Positions 51,099 through 60,420 of a stretch of 64,000 nt of DNA are shown piece after piece. The position numbers were made by a program, and so were the translations under genes. Origin of the DNA: Kordia sp039026955 (GTDB taxonomy: Bacteria > Bacteroidota > Bacteroidia > Flavobacteriales > Flavobacteriaceae). Each line of letters starts with the position of its first letter. Positions within the stretch are counted from its first letter, which is position 1. The notes beneath the pieces were generated by a model that saw nothing but the letters and a program-made list of their open reading frames with translations, did not search any database and was not told the DNA's origin. Location: NCBI GenBank assembly GCA_039026955.1, contig JBCCLH010000028.1:15399-79398 (forward strand), given 5' to 3'.

Positions 51099-53501
51099 TT
51101 AAAGATTGTAATTCAACGAGAAAATTATATTTCTACCTGGCTCATCAGCAAAATATCTAAAGTCATTTAAATAGTTTCTATAGCTTTTATCTAATATGTT
51201 TTGAACCGTTATTCCTGCATTAAATTTTTTCCACTCAAAATTCCACGATAAATCCAGTAGAAAATACCCTTCAGGCGCTTCTGTAAAATCAAATATTTCA
51301 GATTGGGTAGTTACTTGTGCATTTCCACTACCTAAATCCTCAAGAGAAAGTACTCTTGGCGCTTGAAATTGTTCAAACGTATAACTAGGTCTTATGGACC
51401 AAGTTGAATTCGTAAAGATTAGAAAATCTCCCTGATTCCATTGCAATTCAAGATTTGTGTTGATTGGTGGTTGGTAGATTAGCGGCTCATCTTCTCCAAT
51501 ATTTTTAGACCATAAATAACTGAATCCGAAGGTCATATTGAGACTTTCTGAAAGTTTTTGCTTCCAAGTATAGTCCAATCCAACAAACATTGCATCTGCT
51601 TGATCTACGAAGAAAGCGGTATTAGGACCTCCAAAACCCTGAGTAACTCCAATAGGGCGCTCAAATACAAAATTGTCTATGTAATGTGCATACGTAGTTA
51701 AAATATGTGTACCGTCATTTTTATCGATTCGGAATTCGTTAGCAAACTTATATCCTCTTTCTAAATCTACATCACTATCGTCTAGCGGTGTTACGTTGTC
51801 TGTACTCGGAACTCCGTTGTTATCTGTAAATCGCAACAAACCAAATACAGAACGTGGACCGTGTTGACCAAAACTATAAAGCTCGGCTACGTTTGGCGTA
51901 CGGAAAGCGGAACCAATATTAGTCTTAGCGCTGATATCGTTTGATAGCTTCCAAGAATATCCCAATGAAGCTGTAAAATTTGTGAATGTGTAATCATCTC
52001 TAAACACATCTTGATTGGGTTCACGACCTCGTACATCGTTTGCTTCTACATCAAAACGCGCTCCTACTTCAAGATATTCTTTACCAAATTTGAACTTTTC
52101 AATCACAAAAACACCCAAACGATCTGTGTTGTAATTTGGAATAAATGCTAGATTAAATGTTCCTGGATTGTTATCATTGTTTTGAGTAAAGTATTGTACG
52201 CCTATAAAACCATCAAAACCTTTCCAAGTCGGGTGTTCCCATTCCAATTGATAGTCATACGTAAGTAAGTCTAAATCAATAATTGGGCGTTCTTCATTTC
52301 GTCTAACATCAAATTCTTTTCTTTGATTTAGTTGTATTCCTGTTCGAAAACTTAATTTAGCATCATCTGCATATTTCCAGTCCACCTGTCCTTTAATGAA
52401 ATGATGTTCTGTTTCTTGATTAGGTTCTCGTATGTTGTATGAAAAAGAATCCGTAAAATTAGGCACATCCGCATTAAATGCATCTACCAAACTTTGAAAT
52501 CCTTCCACATAAGAGGCGCGTAGTAAACCTAAGTCTTGGTTTATATAATTATAAAATACTTTGATATCAAAATCGTTTTTCTTGTGTCGCACTCCAAAAC
52601 CAAATGAGTTTTCTTCTTTACCAGTATTCGTTAAATTGTAATCGGGTGCTTGTCGATCTCCAATTTTTGTATAATTACCATTAACAAAATAACTCCAGTT
52701 TTCTGTTCCCTGTCCAAGTGCTATATTTGTATTATAGCCTCTTCCATTGGTTTCATAACTAGCGCTTACATTTCCATAAAATGGATTGTCAAGTGTTAAT
52801 GGATTCGGTTCTATAAGAATCGCTCCACTTAAGGCTTCTGGACCAAAACGCACTCCAGCAGCACCTTTTATCACTGTAATTTTATTAGCAGAATTAATAT
52901 CTATTTCTGGCGCGTGATCTGTTCCCCAATTTTGAAACGCATGCTTTATTCCATTATTTAAAATTAAAATTCTGTTTCCCGATAATCCCTGAATTACAGG
53001 TATTTGTACATTTGTTCCTGTGGAAGCAAACGTAACACCATCAACCCTAGCTAATGAAGCTGCTAAAGTTCCTGTAGGAATGCTTGTAATATCTTCTTTG
53101 CTTAAAGTGATTTGCGCAATAGTTTCTGTACCTTTTTCTCTACGTTTTTCACCTTGTACCGTAACTTCGTTCAGGGAAGTTGTATCTTCAGACAGAGAAA
53201 AACTGACTTTTATTCCGCGCTTGTATTGTTGCTGACTTGTGGTTAAGCTTGTATATCCTAAACTTGATATCACCAATACATACGTATCTGGACAAGCATT
53301 TTTAATTGTAAAATCTCCGGTTTCATTCGTAACGGCATACTTTTCTGTATCTTTTATAACAATAGTAGCATACGGAATAGGCGTTCCTTTTTCCTTATCT
53401 AAAATTTTACCACTAATACAGCAGTCACATGTTGTATTTTGCGCTGATAACATAAGCGAAAAGAAAGAAAAAAATATAAATACTAAGAATTTAGTCTTCA
53501 T
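51099..53501 (-). CDS. TonB-dependent outer membrane receptor
   Basis: An 800-residue outer-membrane transporter powered by TonB. Order: signal peptide (SLMLSAQ), CarboxypepD_reg-like domain (residues about 25-110, with CDCC, GKILDKEKGTPIPYATIVIK), plug (about 120-240; IPTGTLAASLARVDGVTFAS, IQGLSGNRILILNNGIKHAF, QNWGTDHAPEIDINSANKI), and a 22-strand barrel ending FSLNYNL. The plug phrasing (GNRILILNNG, WGTDHAPEID) is that of zinc- or copper-type receptors rather than SusC. It lies opposite the His-rich/lipoprotein genes. Metal uptake is likely; the ion is unproven. Confidence 0.93.
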   Translation of the reverse strand: MKTKFLVFIFFSFFSLMLSAQNTTCDCCISGKILDKEKGTPIPYATIVIKDTEKYAVTNETGDFTIKNACPDTYVLVISSLGYTSLTTSQQQYKRGIKVSFSLSEDTTSLNEVTVQGEKRREKGTETIAQITLSKEDITSIPTGTLAASLARVDGVTFASTGTNVQIPVIQGLSGNRILILNNGIKHAFQNWGTDHAPEIDINSANKITVIKGAAGVRFGPEALSGAILIEPNPLTLDNPFYGNVSASYETNGRGYNTNIALGQGTENWSYFVNGNYTKIGDRQAPDYNLTNTGKEENSFGFGVRHKKNDFDIKVFYNYINQDLGLLRASYVEGFQSLVDAFNADVPNFTDSFSYNIREPNQETEHHFIKGQVDWKYADDAKLSFRTGIQLNQRKEFDVRRNEERPIIDLDLLTYDYQLEWEHPTWKGFDGFIGVQYFTQNNDNNPGTFNLAFIPNYNTDRLGVFVIEKFKFGKEYLEVGARFDVEANDVRGREPNQDVFRDDYTFTNFTASLGYSWKLSNDISAKTNIGSAFRTPNVAELYSFGQHGPRSVFGLLRFTDNNGVPSTDNVTPLDDSDVDLERGYKFANEFRIDKNDGTHILTTYAHYIDNFVFERPIGVTQGFGGPNTAFFVDQADAMFVGLDYTWKQKLSESLNMTFGFSYLWSKNIGEDEPLIYQPPINTNLELQWNQGDFLIFTNSTWSIRPSYTFEQFQAPRVLSLEDLGSGNAQVTTQSEIFDFTEAPEGYFLLDLSWNFEWKKFNAGITVQNILDKSYRNYLNDFRYFADEPGRNIIFSLNYNL

Positions 53502-53546
53502 CTCGGGAGCATTTTTAAAATCGACAGATTACATTAGATTTTTAGT

Positions 53547-53563
53547 GTTTACTAAATAGTAAG
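53547..53563. promoter_or_regulatory. TTTACTAAATAGTAAG palindrome upstream of TonB receptor gene
   Basis: The palindrome TACTAAATAGTA with flanking T and A lies about 50 bases before the receptor's ATG. The same TACTAAATAGTAA recurs at 50210, but there between a stop codon and a terminator. It could be an operator for a metal regulator; the link is weak. Confidence 0.3.
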
Positions 53564-53754
53564 TTGTCTTTTTTTTTTGTGTGCGAATATAAGCTTAATT
53601 AGATTAATTCCAAATAAAAACAAGAAGAAAAACCCTTAAAAAATAAATAACTTTTTGAAGTGCTTTTGTATGTAAGAAAAGTAGAGCGCTTTTAAGGGTA
53701 ATTTATTAAATTTTCAATAGAAACACACAAAAGTTAATGAGTCGTTTAAACTTG

Positions 53755-55836
53755 CTAATCCAATAACGTATATATTTCCGTTCCAGCGAGTAAAATAGCT
53801 GCACTTGTAGCCACATCTAGTTTTTGAAGGTTTTGCCCTTTTACCAATTCAAGCTGCAAATGTTTCCATACATCTAATACATTTTGCTTGTACTTAGTAT
53901 CAAAAATGCCCATTTGCATGCCCTTAGCAATACTGTAGATCATCAAGGCGTCTACTTGTTCTGTTTTTCCTATATAATGTGCATTCAATAGATTTATGAA
54001 AAGACGTTCCTCATGTTTTTTACACGTTGCTTTGAGCGCATCAATCGTCAGGATTTCATCCGTAAACACATCAATTGTGCGAATTAGAGAAGCGGCGGTA
54101 AGACTTGCTTCTTGAATCTCAAAATCTTCTATAGCTAACGATTCTAATCGTTGCTGTCCATTGGGATCATCTTTGGTGGTGTAAGACCAAATTAAGTCAA
54201 TAAGATCTAGCTCGTCTTCATCTACATCTTCTTGTGCTTCGGTTTGGTATTGTTGGATGTTTATCAATTCGTTTTGATACCGCGCTTCTTCAGAGATTTG
54301 ATAAAACGCTTCTATGCCCGCAAACCGCATTCCGTATTGCCAATCTTGTTGCTGTACGCTGTGATCAGGATTTTCAAGCAACTGTTCTGCTATTTGACGC
54401 AATACATGTATCAAATTCGCTTTGGTAACTTCAGAGCTAACAGTTGGCTTTTTCAAGTGCATTTTTACGGCTGTTTGGTAACGATCTTTAAAATCGATCG
54501 GAATTTCTTTGCCACGCGTATCATATGCATAATAGATATAATTTGTATTCTGCAACCACAAAACCTGCAACGGATTGTCCTTCTTCGCACCACGAACCGC
54601 AAATGGACGTACATTATCTTTTGTAGAATTTTCTGTGATTTTCTGAACCTTCCACGATTTCCCATAATTCTTTGTGGTCCACTGCTCTATCTCAAAAACG
54701 CTATCTCTTTTTACAGAAAGATAGACTGTATTTGGTGTTTCATGATCAATCACAATGCCGCCTGCGTAGTGTGGTTCGGGTTCTTTGGTGCCTTTTCTAG
54801 TTTTTGGAAACCATCCACCAGCGTCAATTAAATCATAACTTTGCCATTGATTCTTATGAAAAGTCGCATACGAATACACATGCGTTTTTTTATCTGGAAA
54901 TTTTGCGTAGGTCACAATCGGATTTCCTTTAGCGTCTTGCGCAATGTCCCAATTCCATGATTTTACAGTATCTGATTCAAAAATTACATCTACTTCTGAC
55001 TGATAGACAGGTAATTGCGAAACCTCTTTGATTTTCTGTCCATTCGCTTTGTAAAACGCACCATTTTCATAATACATATAGTACAATCCGTTTTTTGCTT
55101 CTTTCGTAGGATGTCCATTTGTAAACGTAAAATGAATTTTGGAAACTCCATCAGAATAGACTTTTGTATACGGCGCTTTTAATTCTTCGGATTCTTCAGG
55201 AACAAATAAAATTTCACCCTCAGACCACGTTTCGCCGTTATCATCAGAAACCGAATAGGAAGGCTTTAAATCCGCACCGCGCCAAAAAATATATATACGT
55301 TCTTCTTCCTGAGACAATTTTACAGGATTCGTATACGTATGTTTTAATATACGTGCTTTTCTATATTTATCTTCATTATTTAAATATAATTCTTGTAGAG
55401 GTTCCCAATTTTCAATGTCTTCCGGATTGGTAGAAATTCGCATCAATAAAGGACGTTCGTCTTGAAGGTGTGTATTAAAAAACACAAGTAATCGTCCTTG
55501 CTTATCAAATAAAATCGTGGGATTATCGTGATCGTCAATTTCTAAATTGTCATAAATTATAGTAGAAGCAATCTGTTTTGTAGTATGATCGTAGTAGCCA
55601 ATATGGATATCTCCGTAATTATCAATCCAACCTGCATAGGTTCGCTTGTGTTTTCCTTCAAAATACACTGCACGTGGATCAGAAAACCAACACCAAGCTC
55701 CATTAAACGTCATGGATTGAAAGTCTTCTGAGGAACTTGCATCAGACTTTGTAAATATATGTTTGGCTGGTTCTTGCGCATGTACATTTACGCCAAGCAA
55801 AAACATACAAAACACTAAAAAGGAGCATAATTTCAT
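53755..55836 (-). CDS. BNR_4 repeat secreted protein with helical GH105-like C-terminus
   Basis: A 693-residue secreted protein (signal peptide FCMFLLGVNVHAQ). Residues about 35-440 form a BNR_4-type propeller starting NGAWCWFSDPRAVYFEGKHK and TYAGWIDNYGDIHIGYYDH, with NPTILFDKQGRLLVFFNTH. This fold occurs in sialidase-like and polysaccharide-lyase proteins. The remaining 250 residues are helical; IAEQLLENPDHSVQQQDWQY and GMRFAGIEAFYQISEEARY recall the start of GH105/GH88 unsaturated-glycan hydrolases but are too partial to assign. It may act on marine polysaccharide. No SusCD pair or sulfatase is nearby. Confidence 0.7.
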   Translation of the reverse strand: MKLCSFLVFCMFLLGVNVHAQEPAKHIFTKSDASSSEDFQSMTFNGAWCWFSDPRAVYFEGKHKRTYAGWIDNYGDIHIGYYDHTTKQIASTIIYDNLEIDDHDNPTILFDKQGRLLVFFNTHLQDERPLLMRISTNPEDIENWEPLQELYLNNEDKYRKARILKHTYTNPVKLSQEEERIYIFWRGADLKPSYSVSDDNGETWSEGEILFVPEESEELKAPYTKVYSDGVSKIHFTFTNGHPTKEAKNGLYYMYYENGAFYKANGQKIKEVSQLPVYQSEVDVIFESDTVKSWNWDIAQDAKGNPIVTYAKFPDKKTHVYSYATFHKNQWQSYDLIDAGGWFPKTRKGTKEPEPHYAGGIVIDHETPNTVYLSVKRDSVFEIEQWTTKNYGKSWKVQKITENSTKDNVRPFAVRGAKKDNPLQVLWLQNTNYIYYAYDTRGKEIPIDFKDRYQTAVKMHLKKPTVSSEVTKANLIHVLRQIAEQLLENPDHSVQQQDWQYGMRFAGIEAFYQISEEARYQNELINIQQYQTEAQEDVDEDELDLIDLIWSYTTKDDPNGQQRLESLAIEDFEIQEASLTAASLIRTIDVFTDEILTIDALKATCKKHEERLFINLLNAHYIGKTEQVDALMIYSIAKGMQMGIFDTKYKQNVLDVWKHLQLELVKGQNLQKLDVATSAAILLAGTEIYTLLD

Positions 55837-55956
55837 AGTTACAAACCTAAGGAATATTACTGAAGGACACTAGCCAAAACCCAATCTATCAACAAGATAA
55901 AAAAGCTTTTGTAACAAAATTGTTCAACTTTCGTCTTGAAGAAAACTAACATACAC

Positions 55957-57342
55957 ATGAAAAAAATTTTCCTTAGCATCCTTTTTACATTAACATCAAT
56001 TCACGGTTTTTGTCAAACAGAAACGCAATTTTCTAAACAACAAGTTTTAGACGATTTAGCCTATTTATATACATCCTTACAAGACGCACATTACGACAGT
56101 CATCTGTACACTACAGAAGCATCGTTGCGTGCAAATTACAACACTGTAAAAAAATCTATTCAAAAAGAATCGTTGACACTTTTGGAAACAACAAGTACAC
56201 TACAGCGTTTTATTTCTGCTGTGAATAATGGCCATGCAGAGATTGAATTTCCAGCACAATCCTACACCAATTATGCAGAAAACGGTGGTACGCTTTTTCC
56301 TTTAGAAATCGCTTTTGAGGAAGGACATTCTTTTGTTAGAAAAAATTGGTCAAGCAATACAAAAATTCCCGTAGGCGCTACAGTTTTGAGCATCAACGGA
56401 CAATCTATGAACAACATACTTGCTAACATTTATCCACAAGTTTCCGCCGAACGTTTGTATTTTAAGCATGCCAAAATTGAAGCGTACTCATTTCCTCGCT
56501 ATTACTGGCAAGTATTTGGGCAACACGATGAATTTGAAGTTGAAATTGAAACCAAAAATCAGATAAAAAAATATATGCTAAAAGCAATTGATGTGATTGA
56601 CGGATATGAAATGAAACGCGATGAAGTATTAAATGCACAAATGCAACTTGACTTTTACGGACGTACCGCATACATCAATCCAGGGAACTTTGATGGCGAC
56701 GAAGCGAAATATCAAGAATTTATTGCACAATCTTTTGAAAAAATAAATACTGAAAAGGCAAAAAGTTTAATCATTGATTTACGAAATAATGGTGGCGGTA
56801 ATGATTCGTTCAGTGATTATCTTATTTCTTACATCGCAGATAAGCCTTTCTCATGGAGTTCAAAATATCAAGTAAAAACAAGTCAGCTGCTAAAAAACCA
56901 TATTCGCAATGGCAATAATTCTGAAAGTGACTTTTCTAAAGCGATCTTATCACATCAAAATGGAGAAACATTCACCTATACTTTCAAAAAATACCAGCCA
57001 CAACCAGAAGCAAAACGTTTCAAAGGGCTTGTGTATGTATTGGTGAACCGACAATCACATTCACAAGCAACCGTGACCGCAACGCAAATTCAAGACTACA
57101 ATTTCGGAATTATTTTGGGGGAAGAAACAGGTGAATACAGCTCGTTATGCGCTTCTCAATTCAAATATAAATTGCCCAATACAGGAATTGAAGTAAGATC
57201 TTCCAAAGGCTTTATGACACGCGTTAATGGTATTATTGAACAAAAAGGCATACAGCCAGATGTGGTGATTAAAGACCATTTGCTAGACGAAAATGACGAA
57301 ATATTGAAAGAAGTCTTAGCCATCATTCGAGAGTTGAGATAA
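55957..57342 (+). CDS. S41-family peptidase
   Basis: A 461-residue exported protease-like protein (signal peptide MKKIFLSILFTLTSIHGFCQ; the upstream TTG adds seven residues and is rejected). The N-terminal half is helical with a PDZ-like part (ATVLSINGQSMNNILANIYP). The C-terminal half has the S41 core: GRTAYINPGNFDGDEAKYQE, KSLIIDLRNNGGGNDSFSDY, VYVLVNRQSHSQATVTATQI, GIILGEETGEYSS; the nucleophile Ser is likely in SHSQA. S41 enzymes include tail-specific and tricorn-type proteases. It stands alone, 78 bases before the Crp/Fnr gene. Confidence 0.87.
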   Translation: MKKIFLSILFTLTSIHGFCQTETQFSKQQVLDDLAYLYTSLQDAHYDSHLYTTEASLRANYNTVKKSIQKESLTLLETTSTLQRFISAVNNGHAEIEFPAQSYTNYAENGGTLFPLEIAFEEGHSFVRKNWSSNTKIPVGATVLSINGQSMNNILANIYPQVSAERLYFKHAKIEAYSFPRYYWQVFGQHDEFEVEIETKNQIKKYMLKAIDVIDGYEMKRDEVLNAQMQLDFYGRTAYINPGNFDGDEAKYQEFIAQSFEKINTEKAKSLIIDLRNNGGGNDSFSDYLISYIADKPFSWSSKYQVKTSQLLKNHIRNGNNSESDFSKAILSHQNGETFTYTFKKYQPQPEAKRFKGLVYVLVNRQSHSQATVTATQIQDYNFGIILGEETGEYSSLCASQFKYKLPNTGIEVRSSKGFMTRVNGIIEQKGIQPDVVIKDHLLDENDEILKEVLAIIRELR

Positions 57343-57423
57343 CAAAATCAACGTTGCATTTAGGTTTTCTTTTCGGAATCTTGTAGTTTTAGCGAGCAAT
57401 CAACGTACGTTTTCACTAAATTC

Positions 57424-57987
57424 ATGCAAACACTACTTCAAGAAATAAGTCAACGCTGTTTTATGAGTCCCGATTTGCTAGAACGTCTCAAAACAAGCTT
57501 TGAACGCAAGGAAATTTCGCAAGGACAACTCATTTTATCACACGGACAAAAAGCAAATCATCTGTATTTTATAGAAAAAGGTGTGTTGCATAATTATTAT
57601 TTCCACGATGGAAAAAAAGTATCGTCGTGGTTTTATAAAGAAGCACAATTCATCAGTTCGTGGCATAGTTTTTATGGTCAAAAACCTAGTTTTGAAGAGA
57701 TTGAATGTTTGGAAACAGGTGTCATCTATCAAATTAGTTATTCAGAATATCAACAACTCATTGCCGATTTTCCTCTCTTTGGAAACTTTGCACGATTGCT
57801 TGCAGAAGAAATGTTGATCTTTTTGGATGAATTCAATAAAGGTTGGTCATTTTTATCTGCAAAAGAAAAATACCAAACGCTCCTCTCCTATTTTCCCGAT
57901 ATTGAATTACGGGTAAAATTAGGTTTCATCGCTTCTTTTTTAGGAATTTCACAAGAAACTTTAAGTCGCTTACGCGCAAAAAACTAA
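57424..57987 (+). CDS. Crp/Fnr-family transcription regulator
   Basis: A 187-residue regulator: cyclic-nucleotide-binding-like beta barrel (about 20-120; ISQGQLILSHGQKANHLYFI, EKGVLHNYYFHDGKKVSSWF), a dimer helix and a short helix-turn-helix ending FLGISQETLSRLRAKN. The recognition helix has E-x-x-S-R, which in FNR contacts TTGAT half-sites. The N-terminal four-Cys cluster of oxygen-sensing FNR is absent. A near-perfect FNR-type box lies immediately after the stop codon, upstream of the next operon, its probable target. Confidence 0.9.
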   Translation: MQTLLQEISQRCFMSPDLLERLKTSFERKEISQGQLILSHGQKANHLYFIEKGVLHNYYFHDGKKVSSWFYKEAQFISSWHSFYGQKPSFEEIECLETGVIYQISYSEYQQLIADFPLFGNFARLLAEEMLIFLDEFNKGWSFLSAKEKYQTLLSYFPDIELRVKLGFIASFLGISQETLSRLRAKN

Positions 57988-57990
57988 CTT

Positions 57991-58006
57991 TTTGATCTAT
58001 GTCAAA
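57991..58006 (+). promoter_or_regulatory. FNR-type box TTGAT-N4-GTCAA
   Basis: TTGATCTATGTCAA matches the FNR consensus TTGATnnnnATCAA at 9 of 10 positions. Its centre (57998) is about 41 bases before the expected start if AATCTTTG (58028-58035) is the -7 element, the class II activator position. It lies upstream of the sterol-desaturase operon. Confidence 0.6.
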
Positions 58007-58052
58007 AGAAGCTAGCTAAAGTTGTGGAATCTTTGCAGTAAATATAACATTT

Positions 58053-58544
58053 ATGAAAAATTCAACCTTAGTATTTAGAAGTCTATTAGTGATTGTGTTT
58101 TTTGCAGGTAGTGCACATTTGGTGACGTACGCTGCACAAAATCAAAATGCAATTACTACAAATCACACCAACGCTTCCACACAAAATACAGTTCCTAATT
58201 TGGAAACCGATTATATCATTGGCAAATGGAAAGTTACCTACAACACCAAAGAATTTAGAGGTGCCATTGTGTATGACATTAAGAAAGAAGGCAACAACTT
58301 TACGGCGTATACACACGAATATCAAGATCAAGACGGCTATGCGGAAACTGCCAAAAAGACCAAAACGCTGATCATTGAATCGTTTGATGGGTACAAAGGA
58401 AAAGGCATATACAAATTGGAATATGAAGGAGAAATGTATGAGGTTGCCTGTACAATTGATATGGTGGATGAAAATACCTTTAAACTCAGCTACGAATCGT
58501 ACGGATACAGCGATGTAGAAACTTGGAAAAGAGTCAAATCATGA
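58053..58544 (+). CDS. Exported protein of unknown function, first gene of sterol-desaturase operon
   Basis: A 163-residue protein with signal peptide (SLLVIVFFAGSAHLVTYAA), a Thr/Asn-rich linker and a compact domain IIGKWKVTYNTKEFRGAIVY, DIKKEGNNFTAYTHEYQDQD, CTIDMVDENTFKLSYESYG. The WK...Y pattern and all-beta look resemble lipocalin-like or DUF2147-like lipid-binding domains; not assignable with confidence. Its stop overlaps the next start as ATGA, so it is tied to the desaturase-like gene and to the FNR-type box. Confidence 0.65.
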   Translation: MKNSTLVFRSLLVIVFFAGSAHLVTYAAQNQNAITTNHTNASTQNTVPNLETDYIIGKWKVTYNTKEFRGAIVYDIKKEGNNFTAYTHEYQDQDGYAETAKKTKTLIIESFDGYKGKGIYKLEYEGEMYEVACTIDMVDENTFKLSYESYGYSDVETWKRVKS

Positions 58545-59440
58545 TCGAATTTTTATCTGAAAAAATAAGCTGGATTGATGTAGACTATTGGTTTTATGTC
58601 TTAAATGACTTGAGTTTGCTGTACATCATCGTGCCGTTTTTTGTCTTAGAATTGATTCGATACGCCTATTTAAAACGCTTGAATAAGAATTTAGTCTTAG
58701 ACAGTATAACAAATGTGATTACGTTCGGAGGGTTCTTAGCGATTGAAATCGCGCTCGGACTCTTGGCGATTACCAAACTCTATTTTTGGGTATATCAAAA
58801 CCTAAGTCTGCCACATTTAGAACTGAATTGGACTACCATTTTGACCTGTATCATACTGGCTGATTTCGCATATTATTGGGAACATCGTATGATGCATCGT
58901 GTGGGAATTGGCTGGGCAACACATACGGTTCACCACAGTTCGCCACACTTTAACATGTCGGTCGCCTATCGTTTTGGACCGCTAGACGCGATTATGCCAA
59001 TCATATTTTCGTTGCCGTTGGTGATGTTAGGTTTTGATCCGATTCTGGTGCTACTTTCGGAAGTATTTGTACAAGTCTTTCAAACGCTTTTGCACACAGA
59101 AATCATCGGAAAACTGATCAAACCTGTGGAATATATTTTTAATACACCATCGCATCACCGAGTGCACCATGGTTCTAATAAACAATATTGGAATAAAAAC
59201 TATGCAGGGATTTTTATCATTTGGGATCGCTTGCTGGGAACGTTTGAACCTGAAGTTGAAAAAGTCGTCTATGGAATTTCGGAACCCCTAAAAAGTACCA
59301 ATCCGATTAAGGTATTTTTCCACGGAATTACACGTTTCTTTCAAAAACTACAACGAATTGATGGTTTTAAGAATAAATTATTAGCCTTTATCAAACCGCC
59401 CGATTGGATGCCAAACAATCAAAAAATAACCGAATCATGA
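58541..59440 (+). CDS. Sterol desaturase / fatty acid hydroxylase family protein
   Basis: A 299-residue membrane di-iron enzyme (ATG 58541, overlapping the previous stop). It has the three His motifs of the family: WEHRMMHR (H115-H119), THTVHHSSPHFN (H128, H131, H132) and SHHRVHHG (H206, H209, H210), set between about four membrane helices. Such enzymes hydroxylate or desaturate membrane lipids, carotenoids or ether lipids using O2. The substrate is unknown. An O2-using enzyme under a Crp/Fnr regulator is plausible. Next gene overlaps by ATGA. Confidence 0.92.
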   Translation: MIEFLSEKISWIDVDYWFYVLNDLSLLYIIVPFFVLELIRYAYLKRLNKNLVLDSITNVITFGGFLAIEIALGLLAITKLYFWVYQNLSLPHLELNWTTILTCIILADFAYYWEHRMMHRVGIGWATHTVHHSSPHFNMSVAYRFGPLDAIMPIIFSLPLVMLGFDPILVLLSEVFVQVFQTLLHTEIIGKLIKPVEYIFNTPSHHRVHHGSNKQYWNKNYAGIFIIWDRLLGTFEPEVEKVVYGISEPLKSTNPIKVFFHGITRFFQKLQRIDGFKNKLLAFIKPPDWMPNNQKITES

Positions 59441-59697
59441 GTGCTATTACACAAAAAGCATCTAAAGAAGATTGGGGGAAATTCACCATTGTAATGATCG
59501 TTTTTATCATCGGAATGATTGTGATGATGTTGTACAAAATCGAAAACATATGGCTCTGGATTGGCTATGTAGCGCTCTGGACATGGGTTGAAATGGTCGT
59601 TGCAAAAAACATTCACCTGAAATGGTGGGTTTGGCTGTTGATTATATTTGGCTTATGCATCATCGATATAATCATTATTTACACATTACCGCATTGA
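59437..59697 (+). CDS. Small membrane protein of the desaturase operon
   Basis: An 86-residue protein (ATG 59437 overlaps the previous stop) with three predicted membrane helices: FTIVMIVFIIGMIVMML, WLWIGYVALWTWVEMVV and WWVWLLIIFGLCIIDIIIIY. Trp-rich and without known motifs. Its tight coupling to the desaturase-like gene suggests a role in the same membrane process. It is followed two bases later by the VOC gene. Confidence 0.7.
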   Translation: MSAITQKASKEDWGKFTIVMIVFIIGMIVMMLYKIENIWLWIGYVALWTWVEMVVAKNIHLKWWVWLLIIFGLCIIDIIIIYTLPH

Positions 59698-59698
59698 C

Positions 59699-60418
59699 AT
59701 GAAACCGAACAATTTTATATACGCTGACTTGTCTACCTATTCGCCATCAAAAAGCATTGCGTTTTATGAGGACGTTTTTGGCTGGAAATATTACGAAGCT
59801 TATAATTACTACGCTGCATACTTGAAAAATAAAGAAGTAGCAGGATTGTATGAAACGCCACAGAAATTCAAGCAAATGCGCATGCCCCATTTTTGGATGT
59901 CGTATATTCAGGTGAATGCTATTTCTGAAACCGTTCAAAAAGCAAAAGAATTGGGCGGCATTGTTGAACTAGAAACGAACCTTTTTTCAAATAATAAAAT
60001 TGCATTGATCCGCGATCCTTCTGGAGCTGGATTTACAGTGTATGAAGGAGAAGAATTGACCAACATTCGTACGCAAAACACAGCAAACACTTTAATTTGG
60101 AATGAATTGCATGTGTCCGATATTTCGAAAGTCATTCATTTTTACCAAGGTATTTTTGACTGGAATTTTGAGCAAGTTTCACAAGAATATTACAACATTT
60201 ACAATGCCGACAATGAACACATTTCAGATGTCTCCGAAATCGCCAATCAGTTCAAAGGAAACTATGAATATTGGGTGTGTACCTTTGGTGTAAACGACTT
60301 GCAAGAAACCAAAAAACGAATTCTAGAAAACGGTGGAACACAAATTGTCGATGAAACCAATCGTATTCTTTTTGCAGATGATTCTGGAGAAGCTTTTTTT
60401 TATGTTCAGGAAGTGTAA
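59699..60418 (+). CDS. VOC (glyoxalase/bleomycin-resistance fold) family protein
   Basis: A 239-residue cytoplasmic protein with two VOC modules: FIYADLSTYSPSKSIAFYED with VFGWKYYEAYNYYAAYLKN (about 5-115), and LIWNELHVSDISKVIHFYQG with FDWNFEQVSQEYYNIYNAD (about 130-238). Each half ends in AFFYVQE- or GFTVYEGE-like strands. VOC proteins bind metals and carry out varied reactions or bind drugs; no specific activity is visible. Last gene of the four-gene operon and convergent with the MocR gene. Confidence 0.86.
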   Translation: MKPNNFIYADLSTYSPSKSIAFYEDVFGWKYYEAYNYYAAYLKNKEVAGLYETPQKFKQMRMPHFWMSYIQVNAISETVQKAKELGGIVELETNLFSNNKIALIRDPSGAGFTVYEGEELTNIRTQNTANTLIWNELHVSDISKVIHFYQGIFDWNFEQVSQEYYNIYNADNEHISDVSEIANQFKGNYEYWVCTFGVNDLQETKKRILENGGTQIVDETNRILFADDSGEAFFYVQEV

Positions 60419-60420
60419 AA

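Noticed and set aside
57424..57987. Crp/Fnr protein as an oxygen sensor.
   Set aside because: The N-terminal Cys cluster needed for the Fe-S centre is missing; only the DNA-reading motif is FNR-like.
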